Assembly (NCBI RefSeq): GCF_021462225.1 | Contig: NC_061800.1 | Coordinates: 248,001-312,000, forward strand | Direction: 5' to 3' | DNA from: Girardinichthys multiradiatus | Taxonomy: Eukaryota; Chordata; Actinopteri; Cyprinodontiformes; Goodeidae | DNA length: 64,000 bases | Shown: positions 18,902 through 31,739 of the stretch, in pieces | How the letters are laid out: every line of letters starts with the position of its first letter | Position numbering within the stretch: the first letter of the stretch is position 1 | Notes under the pieces: generated by a model | Told to the model about the DNA's origin: nothing | Seen by the model: the letters and a program-made list of their open reading frames with translations, nothing else | Database searches by the model: none | Position numbers and translations under genes: made by a program

Positions 18902-19982
18902 TGTTCGTTCGTTCGTCGTCTTCCGCTTATCCAGGACCGGGTCGCGGGGGCAGCAGACTCAGCAGACTCAGCAGAGACGCCCAGACGTCCCTCTCTCCAG
19001 ACACCTCCTCCAGCTCCTCCAGGGGGAGCCCAAGGCGTTCCCAGGCCAGCCGAGAGACATAGTCCCTCCAGCGTGTCCTGGGCCGTCCCCTGGGCCTCCT
19101 CCCGGTGGGACGTGCCTGGAACACCTCCCGAGGAAGGCGTCCAGGAGGCATCCGGTATAGATGCCCGAGCCACCTCAACTGGCTCCTCTCGATGTGGAGG
19201 AGCAGCGGCTCTACTCCGAGCTCCTCCCGGATGGCCGAGCTCCTCACCCTATCTCTAAGGGAGTGCCCGGCCACCCTACGGAGGAAGCTCATTTCAGCCG
19301 CTTGTATCCGTGATCTCGTTCTTTCGGTCATGACCCAAAGTTCATGGCCATAGGTGAGGGTAGGAACGTAGACCGACCAGTAAATTGAGAGCTTTGCTTT
19401 TCGGCTAAGCTCTCTCTTCACCACAATGGACCGGCACAGCACCCCCATTACTGTGGCAGCTGCACCGATCCGTCTGTCAATCTCCCGCTCCATTCTTCCC
19501 TCACTCGTGAACAAGACCCCGAGATACTTAAACTCCTCCACTTGAGGCAGGAACTCCCCTCCAACCTGAAGAGGACAAGCCACCCTTTTCCGGTCGAGTA
19601 CCATGGCCTCGGACTTGGAGGAGCTGATCCCCATCCCAGCCGCTTCACACTCGGCTGCGAACCGCCACAGCGCATGCTGTAGGTCTTGGCTAGAGGGGGC
19701 CAGCAGGACCACGTCATCCGCAAAAAGAAGAGACGAAATCCACTGGTCCCCAAACCAGACCCCCTCCGGCCCTTGGCTGCGTCTAGAAATCCTGTCCATA
19801 AAAGTTATGAACAGGACCGGCGACAAAGGGCAGCCCTGCCGGAGTCCAACATGCACTGGGAACAGGTCCGACTTAGTGCCGGCAATGCGGACCAAACTCC
19901 TGCTCCGCTCGTACAGGGACCGGATGGCCCCTAATAAAGGGCCCCCGATTCCATACTCCTGGAGCACCCCCCACAGGGCATC
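18902..19982 (-). mobile_element. APE-type LINE, copy B (5'-truncated)
   Basis: It covers the C-terminal third of the reverse transcriptase (from [11 protein letters not shown] on) to the (CGAA)n tail. A perfect 12-bp target duplication, ATGACTCATATT, flanks it (18,890-18,901 and 19,983-19,994). Relative to copy A the stop end carries one extra Ser-Leu-Leu-type unit (CTGAGTCTG duplicated). It is the product of incomplete reverse transcription and has no start of its own. Confidence 0.93.
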
Positions 19983-19994
19983 ATGACTCATATT

Positions 19995-20462
19995 AATAAA
20001 GGTTATTCCTAACAACCACCCTGATGATGTGTCATTTAAAGGCAGATCAGTTAACCCCCTAGGCACTGGGTAGTGGACCACCTGCAACTGGGTACCCACC
20101 CCCCGAAACAATCATTCAACCCTGTATGTGTGTGTTAAACCTATATATGACCAGGGAATCTCCTTCCAGCTGTCACGTGGTTCCTCCCCCCCCAAGGAGG
20201 AACGCCATCTCTCCGGTAGACCCCTGGTGGTGTCTAAGCAACAGTTGATACACCTAGTGGAGACAAGTCTAACCCCATCAAACCTGTATGTGTTGATTTA
20301 GAGAAAAGAGAGAGAAACAACAACAGCCTGAAGCACAGCAGAAAATTCTGTCTAACATCATCTGAATCAGTTAATGTACACCCTAAGCGTTGATTTTCTT
20401 CGTCTGTCTTCTCTGCCCCCTGAGCGACATCCATCCCCAAGTCTTTTGGCAGGTTCAGCTAC
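19995..20462 (-). mobile_element. LTR-like retroviral remnant
   Basis: The stretch resembles the LTR at 31,860-32,150 in order and local wording: TAACCCCC.., ATCATTCAA..TGTG, a C-rich hairpin, GCCATCTCTC.GGTA. It is diverged. Gag/pol/env were not recognised next to it. The MULE at 20,472 is inserted just past it. Confidence 0.4.
20180..20203. repeat. LTR hairpin (8-bp stem)
   Basis: GTTCCTCC pairs with GGAGGAAC around CCCCCCAA, immediately before GCCATCTCTC. The related LTR at 31,969-31,990 has ACTCCG pairing with CGGAGT around GCCCCCCAAA in the same place. Confidence 0.75.
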
Positions 20463-20471
20463 CTGAAAAGG

Positions 20472-21367
20472 AGCTGCGTGAAGCTGACACCCCACCCACT
20501 TGAAAAATTCCAGCAAATAGACAGAATGGTTAGTGCTTCGTTTGTGCAGGTTTGTGCCGTTAAAATTTTTGTTTGTGCTGTTTTGGTTTCTGAGATATTA
20601 AAGATTATTTTTTAGGTCATCCAGAGGTCACCATCCCCCCATTTTACTCTGAATTGAACCAGAGTGGGCTCATTTTTTAGTGCTTCGTTTGTGCAGGTTT
20701 GTGCCGTTAAAATTTTCATTTGTGCTGTTTTAATTTCTGAGATATTATAAGGTTTAATTTCGGCCGATGACGTCACCATCCCCCCATTTTACTCCGAATT
20801 GAACCGGAGTGGGCTCATTTTTTAGTGCTTCGTTTGTGCAGGTTTGTGCCGTTAAAATTTTCATTTGTGCTGTTTTAATTTCTGAGATATTATAAGGTTT
20901 AATTTCGGCCGATGACGTCACCATCCCCCCATTTTACTCCAAATTGAACCGGAGTGGGCTCATTTTTTAGTGCTTCGTTTGTGCAGGTTTGTGCCTTTAA
21001 AATTTTCGTTTGTGCTGTTTTAATATCTGAGATATTATAAGTTTTAATTTCGGCCGATGACGTCACCATCCCCCCATTTTACTCCGAATTGAACCGGAGT
21101 GGGCTCATTTTTTAGTGCTTCGTTTGTGCAGGTTTGTGCCGTTAAAATTTTTGTTTGTGCTGTTTTAATTTCTGAGATATTATAAGGTTTAATTTCGGCC
21201 GATGACGTCACCATCCCCCCATTTTACTCCGAATTGAACCAGAGTGGTCTACCTTTTTAATGCTGTTTGTGCCGCTTTTATGTACAAGCTATATAATTTT
21301 CTTTCAGGCGATCACTGACGACTTAAATCGATGACGTCTATGGCCTGCGCTGAACATCATCACCACC
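20472..21367. repeat. Left fold-back arm, five ~145-bp subrepeats
   Basis: Subrepeat landmarks (GTGCTTCGTTTGTGCAGG) recur at about 20,533, 20,680, 20,825, 20,970 and 21,115. Most units contain a CRE-like TGACGTCA and a short hairpin (ACTCCG pairing with CGGAGT; in the outermost complete unit ACTCTG with CAGAGT). The arm ends inside at CATCATCACCACC. Confidence 0.92.
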
Positions 21368-22436
21368 AAGCAAGCAGTTATTAATTTCGTGTTTTTCTTT
21401 CATCATGCAAGTTAAATTGTGTTTTTATCCGATGTTGTAAAATGTATGCCTTGTTATAGTGTTTTGCACTTCATTCCTTAATAAAGATTATGAAACTTTT
21501 TTGGTCTCAAAGAAATTTGCTTTAAATATGTCTACTAAGTCACCAATACATTTATCTTTCTACACAGTAATTCAATATTATCCTCTCACAAATGGGGACA
21601 AATCCACCAGCTGCAGCTACACATTCCTTGCCCAAAACCTGACATGGTCTGCGACCACTATGATGTAATGTTTATAATTTCAATAACTGTTCTGTGTTAC
21701 TGTTGTGGTTTTAATAATCTAATTCAGCTCGTGTACGCTGGACAAAAGCGGAAGTGCGAGTAGGTCATTGGCTCAAAGTTCATAACCAAGTAATTTACTT
21801 TTTGTTTAAATAAAATTTTTAAATGCGTCAAGCATTAATTTCTAATTTCTGACATTAAATGTAAGAATTTTTAAAAGCGCTTGGCAACTTTGATATACTA
21901 AGTTCTCACACAATGTCATAGGGATTGGCTCCACCCACGTACTGACCCCCACCACTGACCTTGTTTTGGCGGTAATTTAAATGTTTTACTACACTTGTAC
22001 AAGGTAAGTGAGCTAATAATGTTTAGGTTTTAGATAAAACACTGTTTTTTAAAAGTCCAGACTTTAAAAAAATATTGAAACAAAGATTCTGCAAGGCTTC
22101 ATTTTGCAGCTATTCCATTCATTTTTAGTCATCGATGTTTAGGCACATCAGTTGACTCCACAGAACTAAGACACGTTTTTAAAGTTGAACAGATACTTCA
22201 ATTGAAAATTCACAAGACAAGTAGTAGTAAAAAATTCAACATTTAAAATAAAATAAAAACATACTATAATTACAACACAGCATAAATGGCTTACAGATTT
22301 GAGAGAACAATTTAAACTGAGTTTTTGAGTTGTGATAGAATGCTGAAATATCAATGTTTTGTGGCTTTGGGAGATTATATAGGCCAGAATAATATTTTGA
22401 TTAATGCTAATCAAAGCCTTTTCGTTCTTTAACTAG
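21368..22436 (+). promoter_or_regulatory. MULE internal 5' region
   Basis: AT-rich and without credible ORFs. An acceptor-like CTTTAACTAG lies immediately before the transposase ATG at 22,437, so the mRNA may carry a spliced non-coding 5' exon from this region or from the arm. Confidence 0.4.
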
Positions 22437-25400
22437 ATGCCTCGACAGCCATCAATAGACAGGGATTCCCTTATTGCAGTTCTCTGCACTTCCAAAGAGG
22501 CTATCCTTCTTAATGGCAAAATAGCCACTCCAGCTGCCACTATTTGGACAGAATTAAGTCAGCAGCTGGAAAACAAGATGTCTCCAAAAGCCCTGTACAC
22601 TTTTGTAAAATCTAACAGACACAACATCTGGTCATGTTTGGAGATCAGTGAGCAGGAAAGTGATCGTGAGAGCAGTGTGGACACAGAGTTTGACTCAGGC
22701 TCCATTTCTCCTGGACAAGACGACTGCTCAGGTTTTCAGCTTGAAGTTCCTTTGAGGAATGGATCAAATTTGTACCTGAGAAAGTGGAATATAATGACAA
22801 GTTTTCATCATCTGGCAAAAGGGAATATATGATTTTGAAGCCTGGCACTTGGAGTCATGTAATTAACCATCTGATTTGGAAAAAGATCAAAAGCACATGT
22901 ACATTTGTGTTCCAGAGAGCAAAGGTTTATCCAACTGTCACAAGCAACTACATAGATATCAAAGGCTTCTGTAAAGAGTGTCAAGGCCATATTAAAATGA
23001 CTTGTGTTAGAGAGCCAACGGTAAACAGCCCAATGCTGCTTCAGTGGTCCATCGAAGACATTGATATCTCCTTGCACACTGGGCAATCCAAGAGGTTCAT
23101 GTCTGGAAACCTTCGTGCACAGATTTCAAAAGAACTGTGTGAGGGCAGGATGGAGCCGGCTGTATGGAGGTCAGCGAAGGCATCAGATTTGATGGATATT
23201 GGAGATGCTGAGCCAAGTCACCTTCCAAATTTGGCCACCCTACGAAAAGCTAAGCAGGAGAGAAGAGATTTGGAATTAGGTGACAAAGATCCCATTTTGT
23301 CTTTGCAGTTATTAAAATATAGCACACCTCACAGTGGTAGTATAAGAGACATTGGTCTAGACAAGTTCTTCTGCCACTATTGGAGTCAAACACAGCTACA
23401 TGTGTATAAGGCATTGTCCAAAAAATGCCCCTCAGTAGTTTGGTTTGACGCAACTGGCTCAGTTGTGAGAAGACTGGTGAGACCAAATGGTACATCTGGC
23501 CACATCTTCTTATATCAAGGTGTTCTGACAGGGGACCACTGCTCAGTCCCAGTTGTGCAAATGCTGTCAGAGAGACACGACATTAATGCAATTGCAACAT
23601 GGCTGACAGAATGGCTTCGTACAGGTGCTGCTATACCAAAGGAAGCCGTGAGTGACTTTTCTCTGGCTATTCTTGGTGCTCTGGTGAAGGCCTTCACTCC
23701 TTACCCCAATCTGAAGACATACATTAACGAATGCTTCCGTTTGCTACTTGGGAACCAGTCTGCAAAACTTCCTCCTTGTTTTATCAGGGTTGACGTGGCA
23801 CACTGCATAAAGATGATCTGTCAGTGGGACTGCCTGAAAAACAAGTCACACCGTGTCAAATATTTCTTTGTCAGGGCAATAGCAAAGCTTCTTCAATCAC
23901 AGTGCTTGGACCATGCAAAACAGCTAATACATGCCATCACTGTTGTGGCCCTCAGTGAGGCAGAGGGTGATGATAGTTCTGGAGTCCCTCTCGAATCAGA
24001 GATGTGCAAAAAATATCTAAAAACCCAGATCACAGAAGACTCCATCATCATTCCAGCTGAAGATCCAAATGAAATGCATCAAGTGGATTCTTTTGACGAG
24101 ATCCAGACTGACCTACGCGGCTGGGTATCAAACATATGCGAGGAGAGCAGGTCACTCGCTGCAGCCAATGGGGATAGGGATAATATCCATTTCCTCCCTG
24201 ATATTGTTCCACACATAATAAGACTAGCAAGTTACTTACCACTTTGGACAGGAGTAATGGTCCCCCTCTTCAAAAGCACCAACCTCACAGCAAGCTCAGC
24301 CACTGTTGAAGCAGAATTCAAAAATGTAAAGCATGGCCTTTTTAAACACGAGAACTTACCCATTCGAGTTGATCGCTTTATTTCTCATCATCTTTCCTTT
24401 ATTGAAGGAAATATGCGGATTTGTTCTGCAAAAGCGAAAAATGATGAGGAAACATCTGGATTAGCAAAAGTTTCCGAAACAAACTCTGTATCCATGACTA
24501 CCCACAGTGCTGAAGCCAAGACAAGAATGGATTCTCACCATTCTGTAGAATCCGATGAAACCACAAACATTCCTCCAACAGATGAAGACGTGGTTGAAAA
24601 CTGGAGGGGACTAATTCTTCCACCCAAAAAAAGGAAGAGAACTTCTTATTTCACTTCCTGCACTGAATGGCTCCATGCAGATCCATCGTTTGGGGCAAAA
24701 AGAGTGAAAGTGGGACTATTAAAAAATGGAAACCTGCATCAACCGATTAGAGTTGGGAAATCAACAATCTCTGTTCTGAACACATGTGCATTTGATGCGT
24801 TTTGTCAGTGCTTATGCTGTGCTTTCTGTGACAGCTCAGCATTTCAAAATGTTGTCAGGAACAACAGTGACAACCCCATCTTGCTGCTGGTAAAAGCCAT
24901 TGCTACAGATGGTGTGACCCCAAAGATCTATTTACAGAGGGCAGAGCTGCTTAGTGCAATGTTTGAAAAAATCCAGTTGAGGTCTGGTGCCCATCAAATC
25001 GATGCCCAGTGCAATATCTCCACGGTCATTGGAAAAACAATGAGAAATATATCCAGCGTTTATATCTCAAAACACTGCTCTTCACAGTTATGCCAGCTAA
25101 ACAAAGGAACAACAAGGGAAGTACCATTTGTTTCTCCTGACATTTCTGTGCTGATGGACTCTGGCATGGCTCAGCTTGACATTTCAGTGGAAAATGGACT
25201 CTTCCTTCCGGAGTCTCCCTGCCTTCGCCCACTACCGAAGGAATCAGAATGTCCACTTGAATTCAAAACAGGAGCCAGCACCTCAGGAAAAATGCTCTGT
25301 GCTGGAACTGTTACTCACAGCTACAGCATTGGAGAAATAACATGGATTGACACTGACCTTGCAAACACAACTCAGTTTCCTTTGAGTGAATTTCCCCCCA

Positions 25401-25609
25401 CTGTTGCTCTCCAAGGAAAGACATTCTCTTTGAGAGGAGTCATCGCTTTCAAGGGAAGCTTGACTAAAGATGGTCTGGGACATTACATTGCATACTGCCG
25501 AAGAGCTCCATGTGTGTGGGAGCTTTATGATGACCTGGCAAATATAGTGAAGACTGTGTCTGAAAAGAAGACAATACAACCACATGCAGTGTTATACACA
25601 GCAGACTGA
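22437..25609 (+). pseudogene. MULE transposase with C-terminal USP-like protease domain, one frameshift
   Basis: The first frame starts MPRQPSIDRDSLIAVL at 22,437 and runs to about 22,745. After an indel the protein continues in another frame (FEEWIKF onward) to TGA at 25,607-25,609, giving a total of about 1,055 codons. The transposase core shows VVWFDATGSVVRR (first Asp), FIRVDVAHCIKMI (second Asp) and TVEAEFKNVKHGLF (Glu). The last ~300 residues resemble a C19 ubiquitin-specific protease: Cys box VLNTCAFDAFCQC, then FSLRGVIAFKG, His box DGLGHYIAYCRR, the acidic WELYDDL, and the closing HAVLYT. A KRKR stretch (PPKKRKRTS) between the domains is a likely nuclear signal. Apart from the single frameshift the gene is open, so it was lost recently. 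Confidence 0.82.
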
Positions 25610-26458
25610 ATGCTGTGAATCAACACATTTTGGGGGAAAATTTCTGAGAATCCCAGATCAAAAGGCAAATACATTTTGCCATGGTTTGATATTCCTGACC
25701 AGAAGTAGGTTCTATTTTAATGTTCTTTGTTACAAGTTCTTAGATGGTTAAGTATGCCATATTTTGCCTGTGGTGATTTATAACATAAAGTTAATTTTCC
25801 AAATCAGAAGTGTTTATTCTTCTTTGAAAGTATAATGTAGATTACATTTTCAAACAGTAACTTGGTTATGCGTGATCTCAGAAGTCATAGTTATCTCTCT
25901 CAATTAATTAGAATAGAAAACCTTTATTGTTCCACAATAGGAACATTTGAGTGTGTCAGCACCAAACCATAAGGCAATGAAAGTACACAGGTTCATATTT
26001 ATCTAAAAAAGTAGAAAACTTACCCAAACTAGAAGCTATAAGAAACAAAGTGCAAAAAACAATCACAAAAAGGCTGAAAGGGATTTACAATAAAAGAGAG
26101 GAAAAATACAATACTGTGCAGTTATCAGTAAGGTATAGGTTATATATATTAAATTAGGCGTGCAGAACAATCAGGTGACAGTGGTGACAGCATTTATGTA
26201 AACACTTGATCAGATAAAAACTTGATCAGATAAAAACTTCAATATTGGCATGAAAGTAGAAAACCTATTGTTTGTTGGAAGCAGTGATGGTTAGTCTATA
26301 AAGTCTAACAGCAGCCCTGATCTGCAAAAAAGTACTTTTGTCCACTTAAGGTAAAGCTTCACTTAGGCTAAAGTACCTCTCCATGTCTTTACTAGCTTCA
26401 TGCATGGGATGGGAAATACTGTCCAACTATGAATATATTGGTCATGTGCCCACCTCAT
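25610..26458 (+). terminator. MULE 3' region
   Basis: Non-coding and AT-rich. AATAAA-type signals occur, for example at about 26,090. No other gene was seen before the right arm. Confidence 0.45.
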
Positions 26459-27794
26459 GGTGGTGATGATGTTCAGCGCAGGCCATAGACGTCATCGATT
26501 TAAGTCGTCAGTGATCGCCTGAAAGAAAATTATATAGCTTGTACATAAAAGCGGCACAAACAGCATTAAAAAGGTAGACCACTCCGGTTCAATTTGGAGC
26601 AAAATGGGGGGATGGTGACCTCTGGATGACCTAAAAAAATATATTATTTAATATCTCAAGAACCAAAACAGCACAAACGAAAATTTTAACGGTACAAACC
26701 TGCACAAACGAAGCACTAAAAAATGAGCCCACTCCGGTTCAATTCGGAGTAAAATGGGGGGATGGTGACGTCATCGGCCGAAATTAAACCTTATAATATC
26801 TCAGAAATTAAAACAGCACAAACGAAAATTTTAACGGCACAAACCTGCACAAACGAAGCACTAAAAAATGAGCCCACTCCGGTTGAATTCGGAGTAAAAT
26901 GGGGGGATGGTGACGTCATCGGCCGAAATTAAAACTTATAATATCTCAGATATTAAAACAGCACAAACGAAAATTTTAATGGCACAAACCTGCACAAACG
27001 AAGCACTAAAAAATGAGCCCACTCCGGTTCAATTCGGAGTAAAATGGGGGGATGGTGACGTCATCGGCCGAAATTAAACCTTATAATATCTCAGAAATTA
27101 AAACAGCACAAATGAAAATTTTAACGGCACAAACCTGCACAAACGAAGCACTAAAAAATGAGCCCACTCCGGTTGAATTCGGAGTAAAATGGGGGGATGG
27201 TGACGTCATCGGCCGAAATTAAAACTTATAATATCTCAGATATTAAAACAGCACAAACGAAAATTTTAAAGGCACAAACCTGCACAAACGAAGCACTAAA
27301 AAATGAGCCCACTCCGGTTCAATTTGGAGTAAAATGGGGGGATGGTGACGTCATCGGCCGAAATTAAACCTTATAATATCTCAGAAATTAAAACAGCACA
27401 AATGAAAATTTTAACGGCACAAACCTGCACAAACGAAGCACTAAAAAATGAGCCCACTCCGGTTCAATTTGGAGTAAAATGGGGGGATGGTGACGTCATC
27501 GGCCGAAATTAAAACTTATAATATCTCAGAAATTAAAACAGCACAAACGAAAATTTTAACGGCACAAACCTGCACAAACGAAGCACTAAAAAATGAGCCC
27601 ACTCCGGTTCAATTCGGAGTAAAATGGGGGGATGGTGACCTCTGGATGACCTAAAAAATAATCTTTAATATCTCAGAAACCAAAACAGCACAAACAAAAA
27701 TTTTAACGGCACAAACCTGCACAAACGAAGCACTAACCATTCTGTCTATTTGCTGGAATTTTTCAAGTGGGTGGGGTGTCAGCTTCACGCAGCT
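26459..27794. repeat. Right fold-back arm, eight ~145-bp subrepeats
   Basis: It is the inverted counterpart of the left arm. AAGCAC landmarks recur at about 26,713, 26,858, 27,003, 27,148, 27,293, 27,438, 27,583 and 27,729, a strict ~145-bp period. The right arm has three more units than the left. Confidence 0.92.
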
Positions 27795-27803
27795 CTGAAA
27801 AGG

Positions 27804-28455
27804 TGAGTCTTAAAATGAAATATATGAAATCATATGTTCATACCGGGCCGATTACGCCCAATCGTAGGTAATCATCAACTACTATTACTATCATTAAAAC
27901 AGGCCACATAGTGGTTTAATCAAATGGATCTTAGTCAAAAATATTTCATCATGATCAAAAACAATGTACCTGTTTAGTACAATTAGAAAACTTTTTAGTT
28001 TAAACCAGCCTCCATTTATTACTTAACATGTCCTAAAAATCAACCTATGGAGAGGTGAACACTCGTACTCGTCGTCTTCCGCTTGAGGTGAACACATAAC
28101 TAAACATAACCTGGGAGGTTCTATTAATACTTTCATTCATGCTTAACTAATTTCATTTAATCAATCTGTCATTAACTTATCTGGTACATCATTCATACCA
28201 TTAAATCAAATATTCTGATTAATATCAACATTATTTATTAAGTCACAGAAATCACTGTAAAGGATATCGGGTCAGACAGCGGGCCCCCTTTTCACTTATG
28301 GGTTGTCCTCTGTCAATCCAGTGAGCCTGATCACGGCCCCCTCTTTCTTACACCCTTGATTTGAGGGGCCCGACCCCTTAACCATCGGCATCTGACAGGC
28401 GGTTGTCACTCTCGGACCCCCTGAGTCCATGGTTGCAGTCATGCCCCTAAGGATG
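27804..28455. other. Non-coding flank between the MULE and the L2-like LINE
   Basis: No credible ORF. The sequence directly after the target site reads GTGAGTC, a splice-donor-like word, continuing from the left flank before insertion. C-rich blocks at 28,260-28,450 may belong to an old LTR or to the LINE 5' UTR. Confidence 0.4.
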
Positions 28456-31400
28456 AGAGCCTAAGAATTGCGCCGCTCAAGGTGGCAGCAGGTTGGAGTA
28501 GCTCTGTTACTTTTGATTCTGATTTATTCTTTTTTGGGAACTATTCCTCTTGTGGTGGATACAGTTGATTTTTTGTTTGGATGACTGTCCACTCCGGTGT
28601 CGGATGCTGTGCAGCTTGGAGGATTTTTCTTGATACTTTCTATTTTTGAACATTTGTTATGATGCATTGCCATGGCAACGGGGTTGTTTCTTACAACCGG
28701 GAGCAGCTGATTAATATCTCAAAAGCTCAAATAATACTTCAACTACAACCCCAAATCCCTGATGAGTTGAAAAGGAGACGCCGTGGATGCAGAGCAGGAG
28801 CTAAGAGAAGAGAGAGAAGGAGGAAGTTCAAACCATCTCTTCCGTCGATTATGATGGGCAATGTGAGATCGTTGGGAAACAAGTTGGATGAACTCCAAGC
28901 CATACAAAGGACCCAGCCAGAGTACCGGGCATGCAGTATCATGTGTTTTACTGAGACATGGCTGCAGGATCATATCCCCGACTCCAGCGTCTCTCTGCCG
29001 GGCTTTTTAACCATACGAGCAGACAGAGACTTAAAGAGGAGCGGCAAATGTAAAGGAGGTGGACTGGCAGTACTTGTGAATAACAGATGGTGTAATCCAG
29101 GACATGTTACTGTGAAGTGTCATCTCTGCAGTCTAGATATTGAACTGTTGGCAATAAGTTTTCGTCCATATTATTTACCCAGAGAGTTCACCAGTGTTAT
29201 TTTGGCAACAGTTTACGTTCCACCTTCTGCTGTTGCCGACACTGCATGTGATGCCATCAGCTCAGTTGTTGCTAAGCTACAGACACAAAACCCCAATGCT
29301 TTTGTGGCAATTTCTGGTGATTTTAACCATGCTTCACTCTCTGCTACACTTCCAACGTTTCAACAGTTTGCCAGCTGCTCTACCAGAGAAAACAAAACAT
29401 TGGATTTGTTTTATGCAAATGTCAAGGACTCATACATCTCTACAGCACAACCTCCTCTAGGCAAATCAGATCACAATCTTGTTTTTCTCTGCTCAAAATA
29501 TAAGCCCCTTGTTCAGAGGCAACCTGTAATAAAGAGGACTGTGAGAAAATGGTCACAGGAAGCTGAAGAAGCTCTGCAAGGTTGCTTTGAGGCTACAGAC
29601 TGGGACGCACTGTGCCAGCCACATGGAGAGGACATCAATGCCATGACTGAGTGTGTAACCGACTATATAAACTTCTGTGTGGATAACATCATCCCCACCA
29701 GAACAGTGAGATGCTTCCCCAATAACAAACCTTGGATTACCAGTGACCTGAAGGACCTGCTTAACAAAAAAAAAAGAGCCTTCAGAGAGGGAGACAGAGA
29801 ATTATTCAGGAGTTTACAGAAGCAACTTAAAGTCAAGATAAGAGACAGCAAGGAGGTGTACAAGAAGAAGTTGGAGACCAAGCTCCAGCAAAACAATATC
29901 AGAGATGTGTGGACAGGGATGAAGAAGATCACAGGCTTCAAGCAGAAGGATGATCAGACCGATGGAGGTCTGGACAGAGCCAATGAATTGAATACATTCT
30001 TCAATAGGTTCAGTTCAGAAACAAGCTTCGCATCCTCCTCTCCTGCTCACAGCCAAACAGACATCCCACCCTCCTTTGACCCACAGGACCCACAGCTGTC
30101 CAGTAACACCTCACATTTTTTATCTTCACCTCAGCCCTAGACCCTTCTACATGTTTGCCATCAACCATATCAGAAGATGCTGATGCTTCCTTTGCTTTCC
30201 CCTTCCACCTGTGTGTCTCAAGAAGTCAGGTGAAGAGACAACTGGAGAGACTGAATAGGAATAAGGCTGCAGGTCCAGATCATGTCAGCCCTAGAGTCCT
30301 GAAGGCCTGTGCAGAGCAGCTCTGTGGGATTCTGCAGCACCTCTTCAATTTTAGCCTGGCCCAGAAGAAGGTTCCGGTGTTGTGGAAGACCTCCTGTCTT
30401 GTTCCGGTACCAAAGAAAACTCACCCATCAGTCCTCAATGACTATAGACCTGTTGCCATGACATCTCACATCATGAAGGTCCTAGAGAGACTCCTGTTGG
30501 CCCACCTGAGTAAGCAAACAGTAAACTATCAGGACCTCCTTCAGTTTGCTTATCGCTGTGGAGTTGGAGTTGAAGATGCCATCATACACCTGCTTCAACA
30601 AACCCACTGTCATCTGGACAAAGCCAGCAGCACTGTGAGGATCATGTTCTTTGATTTCTCCAGTGTATTTAATACAATCCAACTTGATTTGCTTTGTCAG
30701 AAACTCCAGAAGACTCAGGTGGAGGCCTCAACAATCTCCTGGATTAAAGACTACCTGACAAACAGACCACAGTTTGTGAGACTGAAGGGTTGTGAGTCTA
30801 ACCAGGTAGTCAGCAGCACAGGAGCACCACAGGGGACTGTACTCTCACCATTCCTTTTCACTCTGTACACCTCAGACTTCCAGTACAAGACAGACTCCTG
30901 TCATCTGCAGAAATACTCGGATGATTCTGCAGTCGTGGGGTGGATCAGAGATGGACAAGAAGCTGAGTACAGGAAGGTGATGGACCACTTTGTGGCATGG
31001 TGTGGAAACAATCATCTCATGTTGAACATGACTAAAACAAAGGAGATGATTGTAGATTTTAAGAGAAACAGGAATAAGTCAAAAACTATTTCCATCTTGG
31101 GAGAAGAAGTGGAGGTGGTGGAGGAGTATAAATACCTCGGTGTTCACCTGGACAACAGACTAGAGTGGAGATGCAACTGTGAAGCCATCTACAAGAAGGG
31201 ACAGAGCAGACTGTACTTCCTGAGGAAGCTTAGGTCCTTTGGTGTTTGCAGCAAGATGCTGCATATCTTCTATAAGTCTGTTGTGGAGAGTGTGATCTCT
31301 TCTACCATCATCTCCTGGGGAAGCAGCATCAGAACCAGGGACTTAAAAAAGCTCAACAAGCTGATAAAAAAGGCTGGCTCTGTTCTGGGGACTCCTCTGG

Positions 31401-31690
31401 AACCTCTGGAGATCATTGTGGAAAGACGGATTCTTCATAAAATGAAGAACATTATGGAGAACTCTGAGCATCCTTTTCATGAGACTGTCCTACAACAACA
31501 GTGTCTTCAGTCAGAGGCTTCTTCAGATCTGCTGTAAGATGGAGCGCTACAGGAGATCCTTCCTGCCCACAGCCATCAGCATCTACAATGGCTCTTTGAA
31601 GAAACCTACATAATATGAGCTATAACAATATTTGATTTCCCTTTGGGATTAATAAAGTATTTTTGAATTGAATTGAATTGAATTGAATCC
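28456..31690 (+). mobile_element. L2/Rex1-like LINE, near full length
   Basis: A 5' UTR-like segment (about 28,456-28,658), one long coding region broken by a frameshift, and a 3' end with GGGATTAATAAAG followed by (TTGAA)n at 31,664-31,688. The structure and tail fit the L2/Rex1 side of the CR1 group common in fish. The left limit is approximate. Confidence 0.8.
28659..31537 (+). pseudogene. L2/Rex1-like endonuclease-reverse transcriptase, frameshifted
   Basis: Frame 1 (28,659-30,140, 493 aa) is the AP-endonuclease half: MMGNVRSLGNKLDEL, CFTETWLQD, VAISGDFNHASL, and the SDHNLVFL end at about 275. Frame 2 (to 31,537, 460 aa) is the reverse transcriptase: NKAAGPDHVSPRVLK, MFFDFSSVFNTI, STGAPQGTVLSPFLF, and the catalytic YSDDSAVVG (usually F/YADD). 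The frame changes at a T run at about 30,117-30,122; past it the second frame is already open, so one indel explains the break. Both domains otherwise look complete. Confidence 0.85.
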
Positions 31691-31739
31691 TCTTGTTTTA
31701 GTTTATCTTTGACTATGTGTTGCATCTTATGTGATATCA

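Larger units (their letters stand above)
20472..27794 (+). mobile_element. MULE/fold-back DNA transposon, complete
   Basis: 7,323 bp, flanked by the 9-bp target duplication CTGAAAAGG (20,463-20,471 and 27,795-27,803), the size typical of Mutator-like elements. Termini start AGCTGCGTGAAGCTGACACC and are inverted. The ends are long fold-back arms made of ~145-bp subrepeats. One gene on the plus strand encodes a MULE-type transposase with a ubiquitin-protease-like C-terminus. This architecture recalls Drosophila FB/NOF and the Phantom group of MULEs. The transposase has one frameshift, so this copy is probably non-autonomous now. Confidence 0.9.

Noticed and set aside
20466..27800. A CRISPR-like array in the regularly spaced ~145-bp repeats
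   Set aside because: The repeats are inverted between two arms, lack short unique spacers and flank a transposase with a target duplication.
28061..28087. TCGTCGTCTTCCGCTT resembling the LINE 3' tail
   Set aside because: Only about 16 bases match; too short to call a LINE copy.
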